Shown one piece after another: positions 18,793 to 26,208 of a DNA stretch of 64,000 nucleotides; the stretch's first letter is position 1; each line of letters starts with the position of its first letter. The stretch is from CAVVKW01 sp963749035 (GTDB lineage Bacteria; Verrucomicrobiota; Verrucomicrobiia; Chthoniobacterales; JAATET01), in assembly GCA_963749035.1 (NCBI GenBank), contig CAVVKW010000005.1, positions 248,001-312,000 on the forward strand. The letters are read 5' to 3'. The position numbers were made by a program, and so were the translations under genes. The notes below the pieces were generated by a model that worked only from the letters and a program-made list of their open reading frames with translations, made no database searches and had not been told where the DNA came from.

Positions 18793-20195
18793 GCTGGATC
18801 GCCGGTATCAAGTGGCAGCAATTTGGGCGGCGGGGATTTCCCTTCCGCCCATTGGTTTGTCCGGACACGGGATCACCGGCTGGAATGCTATTGGCCGCCT
18901 TGCTTGCGGGGATCCTACTCTACGGATGCAGGTCGGATTCTGATCAGGACAACACCTTTTACGTGGGTGTTTGCCATGTGTTCAGCAGGGATGATGTGGC
19001 CATGGCTGACGCTTTGGGCTGCGGCTCCGTGAGGCTCGGATTCCCTTGGGGAAAAATCGAGAAGAACCCAGATCGGATCGATTTGGGGCGCGAGCGAGCG
19101 GAGGTTCTTACCGAGGCGCAGGAGCGCGGCTTGAGGGTTCAGACGACTGTCGGTTACGGCAATCGGCTGTATGACGGAGGGGATTACCCTAAATCTCCGG
19201 AGGCCTTGACGGCTTTCGGGCGATTCGCCGGTGCAGTCGCGCGAGAGACCGCTGTGTTCGATCCGCTCCCGGAGATCTGGAACGAGTGGAATCTGGGAAT
19301 CGGGATGGCAGACAGATTTGGTAGGGGAGAGCCGGAGGATTACGTGCCGGTGCTTGCTGAAGGCTACGCTGCCGTCAAGGAGGTGATGCCCGGCGTGAAT
19401 ATCCTCGGGGGATGCATGGCTGGGGCGGGCCTGACGGACGATTGGACGAAGCGTGCTTGTTCGGCTGGGATGCTGGAGCACCTCGATGCTCTCTCGTTTC
19501 ATCCGTATTGCTACTGGATGGGTGGGCGGAGGGCGATGCCGGAGACCGGAATGATGGAGCTCATCGAGCGGCTGGAGGAAGTCCTCGTGGGATTTCCCGG
19601 TGGGAAGGAGGTGCCGTTCTATCTGACTGAGATGGGGTGGCCGACGCACAAAGGTGTTGACGGCGTCACTCTGGAAGAGCAGGCCCAATACGCATCGAGG
19701 ATGCTTCTCCTCATGCGGGCTCATCCGCGGGTGAGAGGGGTTTGGTGGTTCAATCTGAACGACCGGGATTCCGCTTCTGAGGATTTCAATCATCACTTTG
19801 GGTTGCGGTTTAGCGACGGGACTCCGAAACCAAGTTGGTTTTCGTTCCGCGATACCGCAAAGGTGCTCGAAGATATCGACGCGGCGGAACTCGTCGATCT
19901 TGGGCGTGGGGGTGTTCGGGTTGTTTCAATGACTCGCAAATCTGGCGAGCGCGTGTTGGCGGTCTGGGCGGTCTGGCCGGGTGATACGATGCAGTTCGAG
20001 ATCCTTGGTCTTAAGGCGTCAGGAGCAGATACCCGGCTCATGGGGAGTGACCGAGATTTTCCCGTCCAGGTGAACGAGCAGGGAACGGCCAACGTGGCAG
20101 TTGGGAACATGCCGGTGATTCTTCGAGGGTTCGTCGATAAGCCCGAGATTTTACGGGTGCGTCGGCTGGTTCAGGGCGCGGCGCGGAACGAGTGA
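18789..20195 (+). CDS. putative lipoprotein glycoside hydrolase (GH39/PslG-like)
   Basis: 468 residues. A lipobox-like LLAALLAGILLYGC (Cys47) follows an unusually long basic/hydrophilic N-terminus of about 30 residues; a start nearer the hydrophobic segment is possible. The catalytic barrel shows PEIWNEWNLGIGMA (acid/base Glu near 164) and VPFYLTEMGWPTHKG (nucleophile Glu near 280), the clan GH-A spacing. WFNLNDRDSASEDFNHHFGL is typical of GH39/PslG-like C-terminal barrel strands. The start overlaps the GT4 stop by 4 bp. With the hydrolase at 15343 this gives two related hydrolases in one cluster, possibly one periplasmic and one membrane-anchored. Confidence 0.75.
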   Translation: MSWIAGIKWQQFGRRGFPFRPLVCPDTGSPAGMLLAALLAGILLYGCRSDSDQDNTFYVGVCHVFSRDDVAMADALGCGSVRLGFPWGKIEKNPDRIDLGRERAEVLTEAQERGLRVQTTVGYGNRLYDGGDYPKSPEALTAFGRFAGAVARETAVFDPLPEIWNEWNLGIGMADRFGRGEPEDYVPVLAEGYAAVKEVMPGVNILGGCMAGAGLTDDWTKRACSAGMLEHLDALSFHPYCYWMGGRRAMPETGMMELIERLEEVLVGFPGGKEVPFYLTEMGWPTHKGVDGVTLEEQAQYASRMLLLMRAHPRVRGVWWFNLNDRDSASEDFNHHFGLRFSDGTPKPSWFSFRDTAKVLEDIDAAELVDLGRGGVRVVSMTRKSGERVLAVWAVWPGDTMQFEILGLKASGADTRLMGSDRDFPVQVNEQGTANVAVGNMPVILRGFVDKPEILRVRRLVQGAARNE

Positions 20196-20240
20196 TGTTT
20201 GCAGAATTGAGCGGCCTCCTTTGAGTGGAGAGAATGAGTT

Positions 20241-20335
20241 TTGAACCACGGATTGCACGGAGAACACTGATATTTGGATGCTCATGGGCCGGAAACCCGG
20301 CCCACCATCCGCGCAATCTGTGCAATCTGTGGTTT
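20241..20335. repeat. dispersed palindromic repeat (CCACGGATT type)
   Basis: The left arm AACCACGGATTGCACGG and right arm CCGCGCAATCTGTGCAATCTGTGGTT are inverted around a central hairpin GGGCCGGAAACCCGGCCC. The same arm design recurs at 56361, 57479, 57527, 57669, 57716, 58120, 58640 and 59171. Confidence 0.8.
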
Positions 20336-20367
20336 CCCGGTATCTTTCCCCTGACGGTACGTAGATG

Positions 20368-20394
20368 GCCGGAGAGTAATCTCCGGCTTTTTTT
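20368..20394 (+). terminator. strong Rho-independent terminator
   Basis: Perfect 8-bp stem GCCGGAGA/TCTCCGGC with a GTAA loop, followed by seven T residues. It lies 170 bp after the last polysaccharide gene and most likely ends that transcription unit before yebC. Confidence 0.9.
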
Positions 20395-20639
20395 GTGCCC
20401 GGATGTGGCGAGATTGTCGCGGGATTCCTTCTTGAAAGCAGTTGACAGGGTGAACGAGTTGCGGTTGCCTAGCCTTGTCGAGCAGGTAAAGCCGTCCCGC
20501 GCTTGCGGGAGCACGTGATTCACATCCGATTCGTTGGACACGTTCCATTCGCTCGACAGCCTCACTCACAACCGGGCAACCGCGTCGATCGCCGCCCGGC
20601 CTAGGATTTTTCACCGAGTAAATCTCATCAACGCAAAGC
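20395..20639. other. 245-bp yebC upstream region
   Basis: No gene is supported here. It must hold the yebC promoter, but no convincing -35/-10 pair was picked out by eye. Together with the repeat and terminator it fills the 444-bp gap after the polysaccharide cluster. Confidence 0.4.
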
Positions 20640-21398
20640 ATGGCCGGCCACAGTAAATGGTCGAAAATTAAGCGCACCAAGGGTGCCCTCGACGTCAAAC
20701 GTGGGAAGCTTTTTTCCCAGTTGTCGAAGGAAATAACGATTGCCACCCGCCTGGGCGGCGGTAATCCGGGTTTCAATCCGCGTCTGCGTGCCGCGATTCA
20801 GTCGGCGAAATCGCAGTCGATGCCGGCCGATAACATCGACCGGGCCATGAAGAAGGGCACCGGCGAGCTCGAATCGCAGGCGGTCGAGGAGATCATCTAC
20901 GAGGCTTATGCCCCGGGCGGAGTGGCCTTGGTCATCGAGACGGCGACCGACAACCGGAACCGGACGGCGGCTGAGCTCCGGAACGCAATGACCAAAAACG
21001 ACGGGAATCTTGGAAGCTCCGGCAGCGTGGCTTTCATGTTCCACCGGAAGGGTCAAATCACCGTGCCGGTCGCCACCGTCGACGAGGACCGGCTGCTCGA
21101 GATCGTCCTGGAAGCTGGCGCGGAGGAGTTCTCAACCGAAGATGACACGTTTATTGTCACGACTCCGGTCGAGCAACTCTACAACGTCGCGGGAGCACTC
21201 AAGAGCGCAGGCGTCGAATGTGAGTCTGAAAAACTGACATTCATTCCAGAGAATACCGTTGTGGTCGAAGACCCCGGGACGGCGGCTCAGGTGCTCAAAC
21301 TCTGCGACGCTTTGGAAGATCTCGAGGACGTCACAAGCGTCCACGCCAACTTTGATATTTCGGACGATGTTCTCGCCGAAACCCAAGCCCCCGCGTGA
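20640..21398 (+). CDS. yebC: YebC/PmpR-family regulator (TACO1 homologue)
   Basis: 252 residues, full length. Begins MAGHSKWSKIKRTKGALDVK, the hallmark N-terminus, followed by GKLFSQLSKEITIATRLGGG, ADNIDRAMKKGTGE and YEAYAPGGVALVIETATDN, all diagnostic of the family. Members act as DNA-binding regulators or as translation factors that relieve stalling at proline stretches. It stands before rho with an 86-bp gap. Confidence 0.97.
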   Translation: MAGHSKWSKIKRTKGALDVKRGKLFSQLSKEITIATRLGGGNPGFNPRLRAAIQSAKSQSMPADNIDRAMKKGTGELESQAVEEIIYEAYAPGGVALVIETATDNRNRTAAELRNAMTKNDGNLGSSGSVAFMFHRKGQITVPVATVDEDRLLEIVLEAGAEEFSTEDDTFIVTTPVEQLYNVAGALKSAGVECESEKLTFIPENTVVVEDPGTAAQVLKLCDALEDLEDVTSVHANFDISDDVLAETQAPA

Positions 21399-21484
21399 GA
21401 GCGGTCACTCTCGAATAATCCAACCAATCTCCGCCGACTCGCCTGACGTAATCTACCAACTGGCCAAAACCCCTTTAATCTACC

Positions 21485-22831
21485 ATGGAAGACTCTCAAA
21501 CCACCCCCGCCCCAGAAGCCACCGAAGCGCCCCGCGATCCGCAGCCCAAAAACTCCAACGACGGCGGGAATCAAGATCAACAACCCCGTCGCTCCCGGCG
21601 TCCTCGTCGCGGTAAAAGCCGTCGTTCGCGAGGCGGCGGAGGCGGTGGAGGTGGTAACGATTCCGGAGGCGGCCAGGATTCATACGACGGCGGGCAGGAG
21701 CCGGCCGCCGATCCTGATCCGAACGAGCCGATCGCTTACGCGGATGGCATCGTCGAAGTTTCCGGCAAAGGATTTGGTTTTCTTCGGGAGCCGAAGCGAA
21801 GCTTCACGCAGTCGACCAACGACGTGTTCGTCACGCCGGAGGTGATCCGGAAGCACAACCTACGTGACGGAATGTGGGTGAAGGGTGAGACTCGACGCGG
21901 CCAGCGCGGACCTCAGCTCTACAAGCTCACCGAAATCGAGGGCGAGGATCCGGACAAATACACCGACCTCCCAATCTTCGAGGAACTGACCACGATCAGT
22001 CCAGACGAGCGGATCAAACTCGAGACCGACTCTGATCTCTACACGACCCGGGTGATCGACATCGTGACGCCGGTCGGGCGCGGTCAGCGGGGGTTGATCG
22101 TGGCTCCGCCGCGAACGGGTAAGACGACGCTGTTGCAGCACATCGCGGCGGCGGTGGTGACGAATCACCCTGACATTCACCTCATTATCCTCTTGGTCGA
22201 CGAGCGGCCGGAAGAGGTGACGGAGATTCGGCGGACCGTCCCGCGGGCCGAGGTCATGGCCAGCAGCAACGACAGCGACATCAAGACTCACACGCGGATC
22301 TCGCAGCTCGCGATCGATCGCGCTAAGCGCCTTGTCGAAATGGGCAAAGACGTTTTTGTGCTCATGGACTCGCTCACCCGGATGGGCCGGGCGTTCAACA
22401 ACGCTCAGGGCGGTGGCGGACGCACGATGAGCGGCGGTGTCGACTCGCGGGCGTTGGAGATTCCTCGGAAGCTATTTGCGGCTGCACGCAACACGGAGGA
22501 AGCGGGTTCGCTGACAATCATGGCAACGGCGCTGATCGAGACGAACAGCCGTATGGACGATCTGATCTTTCAGGAATTCAAAGGCACCGGAAACATGGAA
22601 CTCGTGCTCGGCCGCTTGATCGCGGAACAGCGCATCTATCCGGCTGTCGACATCTTCCAGTCGGGCACCCGGCGGGAGGAATTGCTCCTTACGCCGGACG
22701 AGCTTCACAAGATCAACGTCATCCGCCGTGGGTTGGCTGGCCACAAACCGATCGAGGCCATTGAACGACTACTCTTCTTCGTGCGGAAGTATCCGACGAA
22801 CAAAGAGATGCTCGAGAGTCTGCCGGGGTAG
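21485..22831 (+). CDS. rho: transcription termination factor Rho
   Basis: 448 residues. The first about 75 residues are an insert-like Gly/Arg/Asn/Asp-rich low-complexity tail, with a run of eight glycines near residue 55, as in Rho of several deep-branching phyla. The cold-shock RNA-binding domain (VEVSGKGFGFLREPKRSF) follows, then the RecA-like motor with Walker A RGLIVAPPRTGKTTLLQ (about 202-218), a Walker B region (DVFVLMDSLTRMGRAFN) and the Q/R-loop segment GGGGRTMSGGVD. It terminates transcription as a hexamer. Confidence 0.98.
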   Translation: MEDSQTTPAPEATEAPRDPQPKNSNDGGNQDQQPRRSRRPRRGKSRRSRGGGGGGGGNDSGGGQDSYDGGQEPAADPDPNEPIAYADGIVEVSGKGFGFLREPKRSFTQSTNDVFVTPEVIRKHNLRDGMWVKGETRRGQRGPQLYKLTEIEGEDPDKYTDLPIFEELTTISPDERIKLETDSDLYTTRVIDIVTPVGRGQRGLIVAPPRTGKTTLLQHIAAAVVTNHPDIHLIILLVDERPEEVTEIRRTVPRAEVMASSNDSDIKTHTRISQLAIDRAKRLVEMGKDVFVLMDSLTRMGRAFNNAQGGGGRTMSGGVDSRALEIPRKLFAAARNTEEAGSLTIMATALIETNSRMDDLIFQEFKGTGNMELVLGRLIAEQRIYPAVDIFQSGTRREELLLTPDELHKINVIRRGLAGHKPIEAIERLLFFVRKYPTNKEMLESLPG

Positions 22832-22880
22832 CGGGTCGGGTCGGTAGTCGCGGTCCCGGGTGATCGCGAGGAAGGCGCGG

Positions 22881-23558
22881 TTACCGCGCGGTCGCTCGCC
22901 GGGCGGGTGGCGTGACGAATGACGTTAGGAAGACGCCCGCAACGAAGCCGCCCAAGTGCGTGGCGAACGCGGTGTTGCTGTTGCCTGGATTGATGGTGCC
23001 GGAGAGATCGAGTCCGACGCCGATGACGGCGAGTGCACCGAGCGTGAAGGGAGAAATCGGGCGTGCGAGGGGCCATACGAAGGCAGGTGGAATCGAGCTT
23101 CGGATTGCCAGTCCGAGGTAGGCGCCTTCGAACCCCGAGACGGCGCCCGATGCACCGAGCATGGGGATGGTGCTCTCGGCATTGAAGATCACAAAACACA
23201 CCGCCCCCGAGATCGCCGTGACAAAGTAGATGGCGATAACCCATCGTTGCCCGAGGAGTTCGCCAACCAGGAAGCTGAAGACCCAGAAATAGAGCAGGTT
23301 GAACACGAGATGCTCGAGGTCAGCGTGGAAAAATGCGTAACTAAGCAACGTAGCAAACTCGATAGCAGAACCCATCGAGAAGCCGCCCGTAATCAAGCTT
23401 TGCCACGTCGCCACGACTTCGGAGGGGATGGTCTTCAGAGAATTAAGCGACTCCCACGGGACGAAAAATCCGGTGACGGACGCTATGACGTTTAGCCCGA
23501 TCAGTCCGAAGATTGCCCAGTGGTCCGTGAGGAGTTGATTTCGGGGGTTGCGTTGCAT
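22881..23558 (-). CDS. rhomboid-family intramembrane serine protease
   Basis: 225 residues with about six membrane helices. Conserved elements are FFHADLEHLVFNLLYFW (His83 and Asn87 of the HxxxN motif), MLGASGAVSGFEGAYLGL with catalytic Ser137 in GASG, and AFATHLGGFVAGVF with catalytic His201. It cleaves membrane-spanning substrates within the bilayer. It converges on rho and diverges from the potassium channel gene, with 127 bp between. Confidence 0.93.
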   Translation of the reverse strand: MQRNPRNQLLTDHWAIFGLIGLNVIASVTGFFVPWESLNSLKTIPSEVVATWQSLITGGFSMGSAIEFATLLSYAFFHADLEHLVFNLLYFWVFSFLVGELLGQRWVIAIYFVTAISGAVCFVIFNAESTIPMLGASGAVSGFEGAYLGLAIRSSIPPAFVWPLARPISPFTLGALAVIGVGLDLSGTINPGNSNTAFATHLGGFVAGVFLTSFVTPPARRATAR

Positions 23559-23685
23559 TTTGACCGCAGGGCGTATCAGAATTCCGTGGATTCGTCACGG
23601 GTCCCCGATTTTTGGCGGGCGGAAAGCCATTTCCTGATCATTTCCTATCTGGATAGGGGAGCGGAGCAATGAGAGTGTCGGCGTC

Positions 23686-24411
23686 GTGAGTTTCGTGCAT
23701 CTCGTGTTCCGGTGGCCCCGTCGCCACTTTGCGTTGCTGCTGACGCTGATCGCGGTCCTGCTCATTCAGCCGCTTTCGCAAGAATGGGGGGGGCACCGGG
23801 TTTTTCACGACACTCTTTCGACGCTCGTTGCACTGGCGGTGTTGCTGTTCGTCTTCGACTCGAACCGGGAGCGATTGATATCGCTCGGACTGGTCCTACC
23901 GGGAATCCTCGCGAGCTTGCTGCGATACGTTTTTCCCGCGACTGACAGTCTGCCGCTGGAGCTTGTCGTGCAGATCAGCTCGTTGTTCTTCTACGGATAT
24001 GCCGCCGGAGTCATCCTTGTGGGCATCATCGAGCGGCGAGCGGTTCGTGCCGACGACGTCGTCGGCGCGATCTGCAGCTACGTTTTGCTCGGACTCTGCT
24101 GGTCCAGCTTGTATCAGACGACGGAGTTGTTGGCGCCCGGATCGTTCGCGGTTCATTCCGATCTCGCGGTCCAGCTCGACGATCGAAAGTCGCGGCAGGC
24201 GCTTTTCAATTATTTCAGCTTCGTCACGCTGACCACTTTGGGCTACGGGGACGTGACGCCGGTGAGTCACGTGGCGGCGACGTTCGCGTGGCTCGAGGCG
24301 ACGTTCGGACAGTTTTACATCGCCGTTGTGGTTGCTCAGATCGTGGGCTTTCGGTTGGCGCAGGGCGACCGACGGCGGGTGGCGCGGATCGAAGAGAGTC
24401 CCGACGACTAG
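23686..24411 (+). CDS. two-helix potassium channel family protein (Ion_trans_2)
   Basis: 241 residues from GTG 23686. Several N-terminal hydrophobic helices precede a pore region FSFVTLTTLGYGDVTPVSH with the GYGD selectivity filter at about residue 185 and a final helix (FGQFYIAVVVAQIVGFRLA). The extra helices upstream of the pore make it longer than a minimal 2TM channel; a six-helix layout without an obvious S4 charge ladder is likely. Its TAG stop shares the CTAG with the stop of the convergent gene. Confidence 0.87.
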   Translation: MSFVHLVFRWPRRHFALLLTLIAVLLIQPLSQEWGGHRVFHDTLSTLVALAVLLFVFDSNRERLISLGLVLPGILASLLRYVFPATDSLPLELVVQISSLFFYGYAAGVILVGIIERRAVRADDVVGAICSYVLLGLCWSSLYQTTELLAPGSFAVHSDLAVQLDDRKSRQALFNYFSFVTLTTLGYGDVTPVSHVAATFAWLEATFGQFYIAVVVAQIVGFRLAQGDRRRVARIEESPDD

Positions 24412-25787
24412 CGTCGAAGAATGCGAAATTTTTCTCGCTTGGAGCGATTCCCGGCGTTGTCGATGGCGCGGAGTTTGACGATGACGCGGCCTCGGTCCTT
24501 GTTGACGCGGAGGACGACTTTGAAACGATTTCTGCTCTGAATCTTGGTCTTCCTGACCTTCGCGCCTCTGGCTTTGACGTCGATCTTGGAGATCCCGAAG
24601 GCGTCGCTGGCGGACCCACGGATGACGACGCGTTTGCGAAGCGTTTCCACCGTCTTGCGTCCGCGCAGTCTCAGCGTGGGCGCGGTGCGGTCATTGTTGA
24701 TCGAGGGGAGTAGCGCCGCGACGGGGACGCTGGGGAAGAGACCGGTGCCGATGCCTGGGACACGTGTGGGCGTGCCACCGGCGAAGGAGACCTGGCGAAT
24801 GACCGCAGTGCTCGGGTCAACAAGAGTCGAGAAGCTCCCGCCGGGGAACTGAATTTGCTCGGCGGTTGAAAAGACAAGCTGGGTGCCGTCGCGGGACCAG
24901 GCGAGACCGACCGGGTAGAGGCCCGAGCGGAAAGTCACGACGATGTCGGCATTGGACCCGTTGGAGTTAGCAACGATCAGTCGCGAGGTGACTGGCTGGC
25001 TGCTCGTAAAAAGATCGGGGAAGAATACGTCGAAATAAGCGAGAGCGGTGCCGGATGGAGAGATAGCTGGGTAAATTTGAGTCGTTGCGGATCCCGCTGC
25101 GGAGTTGTAGACGGGCGCTGACAGCTGAGCGGTGAATGCAAATTGGCCTGACGCGTCCTGGCTCACACGCCAGATGGCGGGGAGGCCAAAACCGCTGGGC
25201 GGACTGGTGACGCCGAGAGCGGGGGTGACCAAAGATGTGCCGCCCCGATCCCACGAAATTCCCAGGAACTCGCCGTTGGTTGAATCTGACTCGGCACCCC
25301 GAGGTGTGGAGATTGGCACGCCGTTGGCGGCGGAGACGATGGTGAGGTAGCGACCGGAGCCGTTCGGCGTGTTGCCAGAACGCCGACTGAGTTCGATTCC
25401 GCTCGCGAGAAGCTGGTTGTTCGGCGAGAGGGCGGAGGAAAACGGACGGTATACCTGGACCTCGCTGGGACTGACGACTTCGGTGTTGGTATCGATGATC
25501 TTGCGGGTTTGGCCGGTGACTCGATCGTAGGCGTAGATATCGGAACTTGGCGGGACTTGGAGGGCGGGCGTGACAGGATCAGGGCTCGAAAACGTAATGA
25601 AACGGCTGTCGGGAGAGATCGATGGGAAATTGTGCTCGTTGAAGCCGGTGTTGAGCTGAGTGACCACTCCGCCGTTCTCTTGAAAAAGATTCACGCCGGA
25701 ATTGGTCGCGGCGGAAAAGATGACCTGTGCTTGAGTGGCTGCAGGAAATACGGAAAGCAGGCTTAGAGCGGTCAGAAGGTGTTTCAT
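24408..25787 (-). CDS. secreted PD40/TolB-like beta-propeller protein
   Basis: 459 residues from ATG 25787, where MKHLLTALSLLSVFPAATQAQ is a clean signal peptide; the frame open to 25928 is not needed. Repeated PD40-type blades are visible: HNFPSISPDSRFITFSSPD, FSSALSPNNQLLASG, IYPAISPSGTALAYFDVFF and GLAWSRDGTQLVFSTAEQI. The last about 90 residues (TLRLRGRKTVETLRKRV, DAFGISKIDVKARG) form a basic beta-sandwich-like domain seen at the C-terminus of verrucomicrobial/planctomycete surface proteins. The function is unknown; it is probably periplasmic or surface-located. Confidence 0.75.
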   Translation of the reverse strand: MKHLLTALSLLSVFPAATQAQVIFSAATNSGVNLFQENGGVVTQLNTGFNEHNFPSISPDSRFITFSSPDPVTPALQVPPSSDIYAYDRVTGQTRKIIDTNTEVVSPSEVQVYRPFSSALSPNNQLLASGIELSRRSGNTPNGSGRYLTIVSAANGVPISTPRGAESDSTNGEFLGISWDRGGTSLVTPALGVTSPPSGFGLPAIWRVSQDASGQFAFTAQLSAPVYNSAAGSATTQIYPAISPSGTALAYFDVFFPDLFTSSQPVTSRLIVANSNGSNADIVVTFRSGLYPVGLAWSRDGTQLVFSTAEQIQFPGGSFSTLVDPSTAVIRQVSFAGGTPTRVPGIGTGLFPSVPVAALLPSINNDRTAPTLRLRGRKTVETLRKRVVIRGSASDAFGISKIDVKARGAKVRKTKIQSRNRFKVVLRVNKDRGRVIVKLRAIDNAGNRSKREKFRILRR

Positions 25788-25931
25788 GTGCGGGCTTGGC
25801 AGGAGTTCCAATTGGCGGGCTTGCAACAGGGCTAGTGTTACTGGCGGGATTTGTCCAGCGGGGCGACTTCCTAAGTCGGATATCGAGCTCCACCCAGTCT
25901 GCGGGCCACCAGGACTAGGCGCGGCCAAAAC

Positions 25932-25948
25932 TTGGCACGCAGACTGCT
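25932..25948 (+). promoter_or_regulatory. sigma-54-type promoter
   Basis: TTGGCACG-CAGA-CTGCT matches the sigma-54 consensus TTGGCACG-N4-TTGCT at all but one position, with GG (25934-25935) and GC (25946-25947) separated by exactly 10 bp. No + strand protein gene follows; the predicted start near 25959 leads straight into a short hairpin-terminated segment. Confidence 0.6.
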
Positions 25949-25958
25949 ATATTGAAGA

Positions 25959-26019
25959 GTTGTTCTGGGGGGAACAGCAGGCCGTCGCGGCATTCGTCGC
26001 GGCGGCCTGCATCCTTTTT
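25959..26019 (+). ncRNA. candidate small RNA with its own terminator
   Basis: From the expected sigma-54 start the transcript would form a TGTTC/GAACA hairpin with a G-rich loop (25961-25976), then a larger hairpin with outer stem GCAGGCCG/CGGCCTGC (25977-26010), then five T residues (26015-26019). That gives a transcript of about 60 nt. It lies between the divergent upstream region of the beta-propeller gene and the 3' end of icd, both on the other strand. No known RNA family was recognised. Confidence 0.4.
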
Positions 26020-26208
26020 AGGCCTGCAACATTCCTGAGTTGCTTAGTCCTGCTAAAAAACGAACGGCAACCCTGAACGGTGTGACGGACGTCGAGCCGA
26101 TCGACTTCGCGTGAGACACCGACGAATTTTGGTATTTGAGGAGCGAGAAGGTTCGGCTCCGAACCCGGCAGAAGGGTGATCCTAAGATTTTTCGTGCTTC
26201 GGCGCTAC

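Noticed and set aside
26150..26165. icd terminator hairpin GGTTCGG/CCGAACC
   Set aside because: Short and without a T-run on the - strand.
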